DNA from: Erythrobacter sp. SCN 62-14
Lineage (GTDB): Bacteria; Pseudomonadota; Alphaproteobacteria; Sphingomonadales; Sphingomonadaceae
Direction: 5' to 3'
DNA: 54,114 nt
Assembly: GCA_001724215.1 (NCBI GenBank)
Contig: MEDW01000001.1
Location: 1 to 54,114, forward strand
The number at the start of each line of letters is the position of its first letter. Position 1 is the first letter of the stretch. The notes beneath the pieces were generated by a model. It was not told the origin of the DNA and searched no databases. It worked only from the letters and a program-made list of their open reading frames with translations. The position numbers and the translations under genes were made by a program. Of this stretch, positions 45,564-54,114 are shown piece after piece.

Positions 45564-46035
45564 AGGAAATGTTCATGACTTCCCATTCGCGGGTTCCTGC
45601 TGGCAAGCGCACCACGCGCACATCGCCAACGCTTGCCCCGCGTAAAGCCTTGGCGAGCGGCGAGTTCCAACCGATCCGTCCGTGGCCAGCCTCGGCCTCG
45701 TCATCGCCCACCAGTTGCACGATCTGGCGCGCGTCGTCCTCGTCTGCGATCTCGACCCGTGCGCCAAAAAAGACGCGGGAGCGGTCAATCTGCGCCTTGG
45801 GATCGACGACGCGCAACACCTTCATCCGCCGCGCCAGATGCGCCAGTTCCCGGTCGATCTCGCGCATCTTCTTGCGGCCATAAAGATAATCGCCGTTCTC
45901 GCTCCGGTCGCCATTGCCCGCCGCCCATGACACGATCTCGACAATCGCCGGGCGTTCGGTGCCGAGCAGGTGATCGTAGCGCGCTTTCAAGGCAGCCATC
46001 CCTTGCGGGGTGATCGGCGGACCAGCGGGTTTCAT
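45556..46035 (-). CDS. greB: Transcription elongation factor GreB
   Basis: GreB rescues backtracked RNA polymerase by stimulating RNA cleavage through its coiled coil in the secondary channel. I start at ATG 46035 (MKPAGPPITPQGMAALKARY), 159 residues. The coiled-coil tip shows NGDRSENGDYLYGRKKMREI with the acidic pair. The C-terminal FKBP-like domain has VVDPKAQIDRSRVFFGARVE and ISWNSPLAKAL-type endings (IGWNSPLAKALRG), as in GreB rather than GreA. It lies ten bases after the slt stop on the same strand. Confidence 0.93.
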   Translation of the reverse strand: MKPAGPPITPQGMAALKARYDHLLGTERPAIVEIVSWAAGNGDRSENGDYLYGRKKMREIDRELAHLARRMKVLRVVDPKAQIDRSRVFFGARVEIADEDDARQIVQLVGDDEAEAGHGRIGWNSPLAKALRGASVGDVRVVRLPAGTREWEVMNISYD

Positions 46036-46045
46036 TGCCAAGAAA

Positions 46046-48001
46046 TCAGCGCAGGAAGCTGTCGATAGGGCGCGGCAAGCCTGCCTCATCGGGATACATG
46101 TGCGAATAGGTCACCGCATTGCCGAGCACACGCATGATGTAATAGCGGGTCTCGAAATTGGCAGGGATTTTTTCGATCCAAGTGACGTAATCAATCGCTC
46201 CGGTGCGCGGATCACCATTCAGCTTGAGCCACTGGTTCACGCGCCCCGGCCCTGCATTATAGGCGCCAATCGCCAGCGGATAGGAGCCGCCGTAATAGCT
46301 GAGCATCCGGCGGAAATAGCCATCGCCAAGCTGGATGTTGTAGCTGGGGGAATCGATCAGGTCAGCGGCCAGATAGGTCACGCCAAGCTTGCCCGCCTGT
46401 TCGCGCGCGGTTCCCGGCATCAATTGCATAATCCCGCGCGCGCCTGCGTGGCTCACGCGCGTGCGGTCAAACTCGCTTTCCTGACGGCTGATCGCGTGCA
46501 CCATTGTCCAGTCGGTCACAGGCGGGGTCGGCAGCGTCGGGAAGCCAAGGCGTTCATAGCCCACCAGCCCCATTTCGCCCGCTTTCATGCCGAGCACCAC
46601 CGCCATTTCTTTCATGCCGGTTTCTGCTGCGAGCATGTTCACCAACGCAATGTCGGTGGGGGTGGTGGTGGTATCACCGAGCGCCTCGAAGAATCGGCGT
46701 TCAGTGCGCCAGTCGCGCCGCGCGGCTGCGATGGAACGGATCGCACGCACAAGAGGGCGCCCTTCGAACTCGGCACGGGTCGCCTGATCGATTTCGGGCA
46801 TGGGCAAGGCAGCGAATTGCGGCATCGGGCGGCCCAAGGCCGACAGCGAAAGCTGGCCGTAATAGTAATGCGGCCAGGTGGCAGCGCGTTCATAATAGGC
46901 GTTGGCATCTTCGCTGAGCCCGGCGCGGCGCGCTGCGCGGCCTGCCCAATAATAGCCCTTGGCCTTGGTGAGCGGGGTGCGTGCGGCATCGCCATAGCGC
47001 CGGAACAGCGGCGCAGCGGTGGCCCCATCGCCATTGGTCCACAGCGCAGAAGTGCCGCCCAGCCACATCAGATCGGTGTAGCGATCGCGTAAGCGAAACG
47101 AGCCTTGGGAGATATCGGTGCCCGGCGCAAAGACGTCGTCAATCCGGCTGGCGATGCGTGCTGCATCCGCGGCGCTGGCAGATTTCGCTGCGCTCAGCAT
47201 CAGGCCAACGAAATCTTCGGGATCAAAGGCCGGGCGCACAAAGGCCGGGCGATTGGCGAGCACTTGCACCGCTTCGTAACTGCGCCCGGTTGTGTTCAGG
47301 AACTTGACGTAATTGGCGACATAGCCCGGATCGCTCATCGCACCGACCGGGACGCCAAGGCCTGCTTCCTCGGGACGGGTGCCGCGCAGCAGGGCGAGCC
47401 GTGCCAAAGCCATGGGCCGATCCGCTTCGGCAAGGTTGACCAGCTGCCGGCTGGCCGCATCGGCTTTGCCTTGGACAAGCAAGGCATCCATCCGTGCGGC
47501 ATGGTCCTGCGGCGTAAAGCGGGCGTGATAGAGCCCGAGCACATACATCTCGACCGGTTCGGCCATCGCGCCTGCGCGCCATGCTGACAGTGCAACATTG
47601 AATGCCTCAGGTCGCTGCGCGCCGGCCAAGGCGAGGGCATAGCGCGCACGGGCTGAATTGGTGAGCGGGGGGAAGGCATCGAAAAAGCGCAACAGGTCAG
47701 CCTGCAGCGGAGCCTCCCGGTCGAGTGCATTTTCGGCGCGGATGCGCAGAATTTCCAGTCGCGGGAAATCGGGATAGGCGAGCACAAAATTGGCATAGTC
47801 TGCAAAGCTTGCCTGAGTGTTGGCTTGCAATTGCTCCCAGCGCGCAACTGCCGGACCAATCGTCCCACCTTGGCGCGCCACCAGCGAATCGCCGACCACC
47901 TGAGCAAGCGCCGGGGCCTGCAAAACTTCGGGGCCAAACCCCGTAGCGCAGGCCATCAGCGCGAACGCCGGCAGGAAAGAGGAGCGAAGCATGCTGGACA
48001 T
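46046..48001 (-). CDS. slt: Soluble lytic murein transglycosylase
   Basis: Cleaves peptidoglycan between MurNAc and GlcNAc with 1,6-anhydro formation in the periplasm. I start at ATG 48001 (MSSMLRSSFLPAFALMACA), giving 651 residues with a hydrophobic export signal that may be a lipobox (ALMAC). AAGGAG lies 12 bases upstream. The N-terminal two thirds is the helical superhelix. The C-terminal SLT domain has the catalytic Glu508 in SRQESEFD, then GARGIMQLMPGTA and AIGAYNAGPGRV. It is divergent from dapA and followed by greB. Confidence 0.94.
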   Translation of the reverse strand: MSSMLRSSFLPAFALMACATGFGPEVLQAPALAQVVGDSLVARQGGTIGPAVARWEQLQANTQASFADYANFVLAYPDFPRLEILRIRAENALDREAPLQADLLRFFDAFPPLTNSARARYALALAGAQRPEAFNVALSAWRAGAMAEPVEMYVLGLYHARFTPQDHAARMDALLVQGKADAASRQLVNLAEADRPMALARLALLRGTRPEEAGLGVPVGAMSDPGYVANYVKFLNTTGRSYEAVQVLANRPAFVRPAFDPEDFVGLMLSAAKSASAADAARIASRIDDVFAPGTDISQGSFRLRDRYTDLMWLGGTSALWTNGDGATAAPLFRRYGDAARTPLTKAKGYYWAGRAARRAGLSEDANAYYERAATWPHYYYGQLSLSALGRPMPQFAALPMPEIDQATRAEFEGRPLVRAIRSIAAARRDWRTERRFFEALGDTTTTPTDIALVNMLAAETGMKEMAVVLGMKAGEMGLVGYERLGFPTLPTPPVTDWTMVHAISRQESEFDRTRVSHAGARGIMQLMPGTAREQAGKLGVTYLAADLIDSPSYNIQLGDGYFRRMLSYYGGSYPLAIGAYNAGPGRVNQWLKLNGDPRTGAIDYVTWIEKIPANFETRYYIMRVLGNAVTYSHMYPDEAGLPRPIDSFLR

Positions 48002-48099
48002 TGTGGCGATAGGCTCCTTATCAGGCGGTGAACGAGGGGGCACGCGCGGCATCTAGACGCCCGGCCGCTTCGGTAAACTGCAAGGATAGGAATAAAGCA

Positions 48100-48987
48100 A
48101 TGTTCGCCGGTTCAATCCCCGCTCTTGTTACCCCTTTTCGCGGCGGGTCGTTTGACGAGGCTGCGTTTCGCCGTCTGATCGACTGGCAGATTGACAACGG
48201 CAGCGCCGCCTTGGTGCCCTGCGGGACAACTGGCGAGGCTTCAACCCTGTCCAACGCCGAACACCACCGCGTGATCGAGGTCTGCATCGAACAGGCCGCA
48301 GGCCGCGTTCCGGTGATTGCGGGCTGCGGCTCCAACGACACCCGCAATGCTGCGCTCCATATGAATTTCGCCAAGAAGGCAGGCGCCGCAGCGGGCTTGT
48401 GTGTGGCGCCCTATTACAACCGCCCCAGCCAGCGGGGACTGATCGCCCATTTCAGCTATCTGGCGGAACATTGCGAGCTTCCGATCGTGCTCTACAATGT
48501 GCCAGCGCGCACGGTGACCGACATTCTGGACGACACGGTGGTGGAGCTGGTGCGCAAATACCCGGAAAAGATCATCGCCATCAAGGATGCCAGCGGCGAC
48601 CTCAGCCGTGTGGCCGATCACCGCATGGGTATCGGGCGGGAGTTTTGCCAGTTGTCGGGCAATGACGAATTGTGGCTGCCTCATGCGGCAGCGGGAGGGC
48701 GCGGGTGCATTTCGGTGACGGCCAACGTTGCGCCTAAGCTGTGCGCCGAGTTCCACGCAGCGATTGCCGCCAATGAGCTCAAGAAGGCGCGTGAATTGAA
48801 CGATCGCCTGTTCCCGCTGCACTATGCGATGTTTGCTGATGCATCGCCTGCGCCTGTCAAATATGCGCTGTCCCGCGTTCATGCATGGATCGAACCCGAA
48901 GTGCGCTTGCCGCTGGTGGAATGTTCGGATGAGGCCCGGCGCGCGGTGGATGAAGCGCTGATCTCGGCGGGCGTGCTGGAGGGGTAG
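48100..48987 (+). CDS. dapA: 4-hydroxy-tetrahydrodipicolinate synthase
   Basis: Condenses pyruvate and aspartate semialdehyde, the first committed step of lysine and diaminopimelate synthesis. I chose ATG 48100 (MFAGSIPALVTPFRGG), 295 residues, with AAGGA upstream. The Schiff-base Lys162 is in IAIKDASGD; Tyr132 (LYNVPARTV), Thr43/Thr44 (CGTTGEAS) and Arg137 complete the active site. It is divergent from slt across 98 bases, in keeping with a shared cell wall theme, and smpB lies some 2 kb further on the same strand. Confidence 0.97.
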   Translation: MFAGSIPALVTPFRGGSFDEAAFRRLIDWQIDNGSAALVPCGTTGEASTLSNAEHHRVIEVCIEQAAGRVPVIAGCGSNDTRNAALHMNFAKKAGAAAGLCVAPYYNRPSQRGLIAHFSYLAEHCELPIVLYNVPARTVTDILDDTVVELVRKYPEKIIAIKDASGDLSRVADHRMGIGREFCQLSGNDELWLPHAAAGGRGCISVTANVAPKLCAEFHAAIAANELKKARELNDRLFPLHYAMFADASPAPVKYALSRVHAWIEPEVRLPLVECSDEARRAVDEALISAGVLEG

Positions 48988-49187
48988 GGGAGGCTCCCCG
49001 CCATTGGCAGGTGCTCAGCCCACACGATCCTCGGCAGCCGATGATCTGAACGCCTAGCTCCTCTGCCGGTCGCAGAAGGCTAGCCGCAAGCGCCGCCCTC
49101 AATCGGGCAGCATCGCCCCGTCCGCGCGGGGCAACGCTCCTCGGCGGGACGAAACAAGCAAAAACCCCCTTAGCAGGGCCACGCAAA

Positions 49188-51158
49188 TCAGAACGCGGGA
49201 TTGTGTTCCTCGACAAAGCGAACCGCTGCTTCGAGCATTGCACGCCGTGTGTCCGAGCGGGACAGCCAGTGATCCTCGCCGTCCAGAGTTACCAGTTCGT
49301 ATGGTTTGCCTGCGCTTTTGAGCGCATTGGCCATCCGGGTGGAGTGGCTGTAGGGCACGACGATATCATCCTTGCCATGGATCAACATGACAGGCGCATC
49401 GGCCCGCGCTGCCGCGCGCAAGGGGGACACCTCGTTCCAACCTTTGCTCGGGCCCAATTGATCAAGCAGCCCTGCGCGCGTTGTCCCGCGTTCCCCAGAG
49501 GCACGCACGTCCTCGCGGTACATATTGGCGATGTCGCTTACGGGCGCAACGGCGACAGCGCAGCGGAAAATGCCCTGCTGCAAGGTCACGCCAGCCAACG
49601 CCGCATAGCCGCCATAGCTTGCCCCCACGATGCAAACGCGCGCCGGATCCACAATTCCTTTGGCGACCAAAGCTGCAAGTCCATCGGTCTTGTCGGACTG
49701 CATCTTGCGGCCCCATTCGCCAAAACCTGCTTGCATGAAGGCTTGGTTGCGATTGGTTGAGCCGCGGAAATTGGGCTGGAACACGGCATAACCACGCGAG
49801 GCATAGGCTTGTGCCCACCAGTCAAAGCCCAGCACATCATGCGCATGCGGTCCGCCATGCGGCATGATGATAGCAGGCAGAAGTCGCGCCTCGCGCCCGG
49901 GCGGTAAAGTAAGGATGCCTTCAAGTTCGGTTCCATCGCCGGCGATGTAGGCAAAGGTCGAAATCGGGCCCACTTGTTCGGGTTCGATATTACGGCGTTC
50001 ATAATCGATCGCCTCGGCGCGCAGCCGGGCCATGTCGACCGCATACCAGGTGCCGCTGTCCTGATTGCCTGAAGTGCGCACGATCACATGGCTGAAATCC
50101 CTGGTCCAATCGAGCATCCCCATGTCTTCCTGCGGAAACGCCTGTCGCACTTTGCCGATTGCCGATTGGTGCGCCGGGTCGCGCATCACCGGCTGGCCGT
50201 CAGGGCCTTTTTCGCGGTAGCCTATGAGGTGTCCGTTCAGGGGATCGAAGAACAATCCTCCCACCGCGACGTCGGGCAGAAATGGCTTTATCTCGCCACC
50301 TGTAATCGGCACTTCGTGCCACTCAATGCCCTCTTCGGTGCGTTCCCACAGGAGGATGCTTGCCCCATCATAACCAAGTCCAAGAAACCCGATCCGCCCC
50401 AGCGGATTCGTTCCCGAGGCCAGCTTTCCGATCCGCTTGTTGCGCAGGCTCCACGCGCCGGTGTCCTGCTGGATATCCAGCACCGCAACAATTTCGCCTG
50501 CGGCATCGATCAGCCAATCATGACTGTGGTTTTCCGAGGCCGGAGCCGCAACCTGCTTGACCGAGAAATCCTGCAGATCAACCCGCCACAGATAGGGACG
50601 GGTGTGGTCCAGCCGATAGCCAATGCGTTGATCCGCGGCGAGCTTGATCCCGCCGAAAAAGCCATAATGCCGTCCGTCAATCTCGCGGACTCCATAGTCG
50701 CCAAAAATTGCAGGTGGAATGTCGCGGCGGTCGCCAAAGATCACCTTGACATCGACGCTGGCGCCCAGCGTCACAACGATCGCGGTGTAGAATTCGGCCT
50801 TGTCGGTGGTGTAACCATAGCCGAGTTTTTCGGTTTTGCTGGTGATCACCATCACCCGGTCATCCCCGACCCAGCGCACCGATCGCACCTTTTCCGTGCC
50901 AACATCGGCACGTGCGATGGCCCCTTTGCCCGGTTCGAACACGATCAGGTAGCGTGCCTCGCCGCGCGTTGTGATCATTGCGATCCGCTTTCCCGTTTGC
51001 GACAGCGTGCCCTGTGAAATGGCGGGCAAGTCGCCATATTCACCAAGCGGCACAGGCATTGGTGTCTGGGCTGCAACGCCCCCCGAGACTGCGCATAGCG
51101 CCAGCGCGCCAGCCAGGGCAGCAGCCCGCGCGGCTGCCCCGAGTTTGCCATATGCCAT
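49188..51158 (-). CDS. S9 family (prolyl oligopeptidase) serine peptidase
   Basis: A 656-residue exported peptidase with a signal peptide (about residues 1-30, ending GVAAQT). An N-terminal beta-propeller (about 40-390) precedes the alpha/beta hydrolase domain. The catalytic triad is Ser514 (GASYGGYAAL), Asp597 (LIHGKDDIVVP) and His630 (GEDHWLS). S9 enzymes of the DPP-type cut short peptides, here in the periplasm. I start at ATG 51158; the frame extends to 51197. It is divergent from smpB. A spacer of 200 bases separates it from dapA. Confidence 0.9.
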   Translation of the reverse strand: MAYGKLGAAARAAALAGALALCAVSGGVAAQTPMPVPLGEYGDLPAISQGTLSQTGKRIAMITTRGEARYLIVFEPGKGAIARADVGTEKVRSVRWVGDDRVMVITSKTEKLGYGYTTDKAEFYTAIVVTLGASVDVKVIFGDRRDIPPAIFGDYGVREIDGRHYGFFGGIKLAADQRIGYRLDHTRPYLWRVDLQDFSVKQVAAPASENHSHDWLIDAAGEIVAVLDIQQDTGAWSLRNKRIGKLASGTNPLGRIGFLGLGYDGASILLWERTEEGIEWHEVPITGGEIKPFLPDVAVGGLFFDPLNGHLIGYREKGPDGQPVMRDPAHQSAIGKVRQAFPQEDMGMLDWTRDFSHVIVRTSGNQDSGTWYAVDMARLRAEAIDYERRNIEPEQVGPISTFAYIAGDGTELEGILTLPPGREARLLPAIIMPHGGPHAHDVLGFDWWAQAYASRGYAVFQPNFRGSTNRNQAFMQAGFGEWGRKMQSDKTDGLAALVAKGIVDPARVCIVGASYGGYAALAGVTLQQGIFRCAVAVAPVSDIANMYREDVRASGERGTTRAGLLDQLGPSKGWNEVSPLRAAARADAPVMLIHGKDDIVVPYSHSTRMANALKSAGKPYELVTLDGEDHWLSRSDTRRAMLEAAVRFVEEHNPAF

Positions 51159-51278
51159 GTGATCAACCCCCGGCTTTACCCACCCGCCAAGTCGCATAAT
51201 TGCCGATTAAGACGCTAAATCAAGCACTTTTCTTGGCCCTTTGCGAAATTGCGAAACCCGCCTATGTGGCAGGCCATC

Positions 51279-51761
51279 ATGGCACGACCCAAACCGGCTA
51301 CTTTCGACAAGGTGAAGACCGTTGCGGAAAATCGCCGCGCGCGGTTTGATTACTATATCGATGACAAGTTTGAAGCGGGCCTTGCGCTGACGGGAACAGA
51401 GGTCAAGGCGCTGCGGGCAGGGGAGGCCTCGATTGCTGAAAGCTATGCCGAGGTGAAGGATGGGCAGGTGTGGCTGATCAACGCCAATATCCCGGAATAC
51501 AGCCATGGCAACCGCCTCAACCATGAACCGCGTCGTCCGCGCAAATTGCTGTTGCACGCGCGCGAGATCGAAAAGCTGTTCGGCGCGGTGGAACGCAAGG
51601 GCATGACGCTGGTGCCCTTGTCAGTCTATTTCAACCGCACCGGCCGCGCCAAAGTCGAGCTGGCGCTAGCCAAGGGCAAGCAGGCGCAGGACAAGCGCGC
51701 CACGATCAAGGAACGGGACTGGAAGCGCGACAAGGCCCGGCTCATGCGCGAAAAGGGCTGA
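51279..51761 (+). CDS. smpB: SsrA-binding protein SmpB
   Basis: SmpB binds tmRNA and brings it to stalled ribosomes for trans-translation. I chose ATG 51279 ([20 protein letters not shown], 160 residues); ATG 51264 is possible. The conserved [35 protein letters not shown] and RPRKLLLH stretches, and the basic C-terminal tail ([15 protein letters not shown]) that enters the decoding centre, are intact. No tmRNA gene is visible nearby. It is divergent from the S9 peptidase. Confidence 0.96.
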   Translation: MARPKPATFDKVKTVAENRRARFDYYIDDKFEAGLALTGTEVKALRAGEASIAESYAEVKDGQVWLINANIPEYSHGNRLNHEPRRPRKLLLHAREIEKLFGAVERKGMTLVPLSVYFNRTGRAKVELALAKGKQAQDKRATIKERDWKRDKARLMREKG

Positions 51762-51971
51762 CTGACTGGCGGCGGGGTCGGAAGAAAAAAGGCCCAAGCA
51801 GCGCGCAAGCGGTAAGTGATGTCCATCTCTGGCGCAGAATTGCCGGGTGGATGATTCACCCCTTGGTCATCTGCTTTATGCTACCCATCTTGCTGGTATG
51901 ATCTTGTGCGAGCGCTCTTTTGACTTTGGCTTGCTTTGGTGCGCCGGCGCGCGCAAAGGCGGCGGGTGACT

Positions 51972-52595
51972 ATGGCGCACGATCCCGTTCCTTCTCCTGC
52001 TGATTCCGCTCCGTCCAAGGTGCGCTCGAAAACCTGGGCGATGGATACCTTGCGCAAATATATGCCAACGCGCGAGCAAATGGCGTCCAATCGCTATCTG
52101 GCCCCGATTGCGCATCGCTTTTTAACGCCAGAATTGTGGCGATTTACCCGTCGCTCTGTTCCGCGCGGCGTGGCGCTTGGCCTGTTTGCGGCCTTCATCA
52201 TTCCCGTGGGGCAAATCTTCCTTGCCGCTTTTCTTGCGCTGCCCTCGCGCGCCAATGTGCCCGTGGCAGCGCTGGTCACTTTTGTCACAAATCCCTTTAC
52301 GCTGCCCTTCTGGCTGGTGGTGGCCAATCGCCTCGGCGTGTTTGCGTTGCAAATTGATGCAAACACCGCGGGAATCGCAACTGGCTCGATGGAGACTGAG
52401 GCCTGGGGCTGGTTTGTCGAATTTTTCCAACAGGCCGGCGCGACAGTTTTCGGGTTTGCCGTCTTGGCGGTGGTGTCGGCAGCGGTCGGATATCTGGTGG
52501 CGGGCTGGGTGTGGCGCATCATCGTTGCAAGGAAGCGGGCAAAACGTCTTTCCGTAATGGAAGCGCGCCTCGACCAGCGGCTCGGCTCGCAGTAA
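51972..52595 (+). CDS. DUF2062 membrane protein
   Basis: A 207-residue protein. After a polar N-terminus rich in Pro, Ser and Arg come three hydrophobic segments: SVPRGVALGLFAAFIIPVGQ, then a stretch around VAALVTFVTNPFTLPFWLVV with the conserved NP, and FGFAVLAVVSAAVGYLVAGW near the C-terminus, followed by a basic tail. The PRGVALG...TNP layout is the DUF2062 signature. Function is unknown. I use ATG 51972 after GGCGGG; an in-frame GTG at 51936 is an alternative. It lies 64 bases before the cckA start. Confidence 0.82.
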   Translation: MAHDPVPSPADSAPSKVRSKTWAMDTLRKYMPTREQMASNRYLAPIAHRFLTPELWRFTRRSVPRGVALGLFAAFIIPVGQIFLAAFLALPSRANVPVAALVTFVTNPFTLPFWLVVANRLGVFALQIDANTAGIATGSMETEAWGWFVEFFQQAGATVFGFAVLAVVSAAVGYLVAGWVWRIIVARKRAKRLSVMEARLDQRLGSQ

Positions 52596-52658
52596 AAACC
52601 GCATTGTCCGCGAGGGCGGCTTTGGCTTTTTGTTATTTGTCTGTGAGTTTTCAAATCT

Positions 52659-54114
52659 TTGTCTGATCTCTTTTCCAGCTCTGCCTCTTCTAAGCGGACA
52701 TCGCGTGGCCCGTTCGGACGTTGGCTGCCGGGTGGCGAGGACAGTGGCTTGATCTTGATTGTGCTGCTTGCCGGACTCTCGCTGAGCGCGCTGCTGATCT
52801 ACCTCACAAGCGGCGAGGCGCTGCTGGGCTTAGCCTATTTCGGCGGCGTTCTCTTGTTGTTGCTGGGCTTTGCCTTGTTTGACCGCACGCGCAATGCCAC
52901 CATCGATATGGGGGCCAGTCCGCCTGATTGGAGCGTAACGCTTGCCGCGATCGACGAGGCGAGCGAGGCCATTGCCATCACCGATCGCGCCAATCGGCTG
53001 GTCTGCGCAAACACGCCTTATCGGGCGAACTTTTCGCAGGCCAAGGCTCCTGTCGCCCTCGCGCTGGAGAATGCCGAGCGCGAGGCGCTGGCCCGGCTTG
53101 CCCGCGAGGCGTGGCGCGATGGCAAAGCCGAACTGCCGCGCCTTACGTTTCCCGGCAGCGAGACCGCTTGGCGGATTACCGCACATCGTGCCGGGCGCGG
53201 CGATGATCACCTGATCTGGCGCATGGCAGCGCTTGCAGTTCCTCAAAGCAGCGCCGCGCTGGAAGTCGATCTGGCAGGCCCGCTTGGACAGATGCTCAGC
53301 CGGGCCGGGATCGAGACTGCGCTGACGACCCCGCAAGGGATTATCTGTTCTGTGAGCAGCGGCTTTGCCGAGCGCGCCGTCGGCGATTCGACGGCGCGAC
53401 TGGCGGGGCGGGATTTCGTCGGGTTCCTGCGCACTGACGAGCGCGATCGGATTTACTTTGCTCACGAAGGCCGCGCTGGCACGCCCCAGACCCTCATCGA
53501 TGTGCCTTTGCGCGAAGCGAACGCCGAGGGTGCGCCGATCAATGAGGATGAACCTGCATCCTTGATGCTGCTCATCGACAGCGGGGTGGGCATTGGCAGC
53601 GGCTGGGAAGGGGCAGCCCAGGCGGGGATCAGCCAGTTGGACGCGCTGCTTTCGCAATTGCCGCTGGGTCTTGCGATGGTGGACCGCGATGGTCGCTTCC
53701 TGTTCGCCAACGAAGCGTTCCTGCGCGCGGTGGGGCGTGAGGAGCGCGGGCTCCCGGTGTTCCCCACCGATCTGGTGGTGCGCGAGGACAAGGCGGCGCT
53801 GTCGGACGCGGTGCGCCGCCATGGACGCGGCCCGGCGATCAGCGGCGATATGGCGGTGCGCCTGATCGCCAGCCCGGAAGAGCCTGCGGTGCTCGGTCTT
53901 GCCAGTGTGCGGGGCTTGGGCGAGGCTGCGGTGCTGCTCAGCCTTGGGGATAGTGCGCAGGAAAACCAATTGAAGCGGCAGGTCGCACAGGCCACCAAGA
54001 TGCAGGCCGTGGGGCAATTGGCAGGCGGGGACGCGCATGATTTCAACAATGTGCTTACCGCCATAATCGGCACCTGCGATCTGATGCTGCTACGCCATAT
54101 TCCGGGCGACAGCG
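52659..54114 (+). CDS. cckA: CckA-like hybrid histidine kinase (5' part, runs off the window)
   Basis: In alphaproteobacteria CckA phosphorylates CtrA and CpdR through ChpT. The frame opens after a TGA at 52644-52646. The first good start is TTG 52659 (MSDLFSSSASSKRTSRGPFG), and 485 complete codons lie in the window. Two membrane segments (about residues 30-49 and 52-74) are followed by PAS-type regions, with the second at LLSQLPLGLAMVDRDGRF near residue 335. The H-box begins with KMQAVGQLAGGDAHDFNNVL, and His460 is the phospho-acceptor. Residue 458, two before the His, is Asp (GAC), whereas relatives have Val or Ile (GGVAHDFNN). The ATP-binding and receiver domains lie beyond the end. The start is uncertain. 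Confidence 0.88.
   Translation, partial: MSDLFSSSASSKRTSRGPFGRWLPGGEDSGLILIVLLAGLSLSALLIYLTSGEALLGLAYFGGVLLLLLGFALFDRTRNATIDMGASPPDWSVTLAAIDEASEAIAITDRANRLVCANTPYRANFSQAKAPVALALENAEREALARLAREAWRDGKAELPRLTFPGSETAWRITAHRAGRGDDHLIWRMAALAVPQSSAALEVDLAGPLGQMLSRAGIETALTTPQGIICSVSSGFAERAVGDSTARLAGRDFVGFLRTDERDRIYFAHEGRAGTPQTLIDVPLREANAEGAPINEDEPASLMLLIDSGVGIGSGWEGAAQAGISQLDALLSQLPLGLAMVDRDGRFLFANEAFLRAVGREERGLPVFPTDLVVREDKAALSDAVRRHGRGPAISGDMAVRLIASPEEPAVLGLASVRGLGEAAVLLSLGDSAQENQLKRQVAQATKMQAVGQLAGGDAHDFNNVLTAIIGTCDLMLLRHIPGDS

Noticed and set aside
48857..49243. 128-residue minus-strand reading frame after dapA
   Set aside because: It overlaps the ends of dapA and the S9 peptidase, is Pro/Arg-rich like a shadow frame and has no domain. 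The 200-base spacer it crosses holds nothing else I can identify.

Overview
The window is a stretch of chromosome from an alphaproteobacterium, most likely Sphingomonadales and probably the Erythrobacteraceae. The evidence is the gene order and the families present: an spc/alpha ribosomal protein cluster with secY-adk but no infA or rpmJ, a CckA sensor kinase, an alphaproteobacterial GAAC-N7-GAAC LexA box at uvrA, and many small secreted alanine/glycine-rich proteins typical of sphingomonads. The family-level placement is inference. I see no prophage, insertion sequence, CRISPR array, tRNA or rRNA. This is mostly conserved core chromosome.

Layout. 1-10.6 kb (+): the end of rpsQ, then rplN-rplX-rplE-rpsN-rpsH-rplF-rplR-rpsE-rpmD-rplO-secY-adk, an inserted SRPBCC gene, and rpsM-rpsK-rpoA-rplQ, closed by a good intrinsic terminator. 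10.7-12.3 kb (+): two tandem paralogous secreted proteins of unknown function. 12.3-15.1 kb (-): an amidase, a PepSY protein and a TRIC-type channel in one tight operon. 15.1-24.2 kb (-): a TCA-cycle operon, mdh-sucD-sucA-sucB-lpdA, plus a DUF4403 lipoprotein; sucC is absent and mdh is broken. 24.5-26.4 kb (-): a small conserved-looking protein and a SleB-type cell wall hydrolase split by a one-base frameshift. 26.6-29.2 kb (+): a BtuFCD/FecBCD-type ABC importer. 29.2-33.1 kb: a candidate minus-strand small RNA, a secreted coiled-coil protein and SOS-controlled uvrA. 33.1-36.1 kb (-): MipA/OmpV, a sodium:solute symporter and RlpA. 36.1-37.0 kb: almost 1 kb without a convincing gene, holding a terminator, a direct repeat and an inverted pair of DnaA boxes. 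37.0-42.4 kb: argG, a histidine-rich metal-binding protein, cfa, and an operon of a FolM-like reductase, a b-type cytochrome and a molybdopterin oxidoreductase. 42.5-46.0 kb (-): a glycine-zipper protein, a MOSC protein, rlmN, an IalB-like protein and greB. 46.0-54.1 kb: slt, dapA, an S9 peptidase, smpB, a DUF2062 protein and the 5' part of cckA.

How the parts work together. The first 10 kb builds ribosomes, the Sec channel and RNA polymerase alpha. The central minus-strand operon carries the 2-oxoglutarate to succinate steps of the TCA cycle. Several genes act on the envelope (sleB, rlpA, slt, mipA, cfa) and several on translation or transcription quality (rlmN, greB, smpB).

The points most worth a second look are: the 31-base gap in mdh; the one-base frameshift in an A6 run in sleB; a structured minus-strand RNA ending at a strong terminator at 29.25 kb; TGTTC/GAACA dyads in front of all three glycine-rich secreted protein genes; a Zur-like operator before the histidine-rich protein; and an aspartate next to the phospho-accepting histidine of CckA. 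No clear new multi-gene defence or biosynthetic system is visible.
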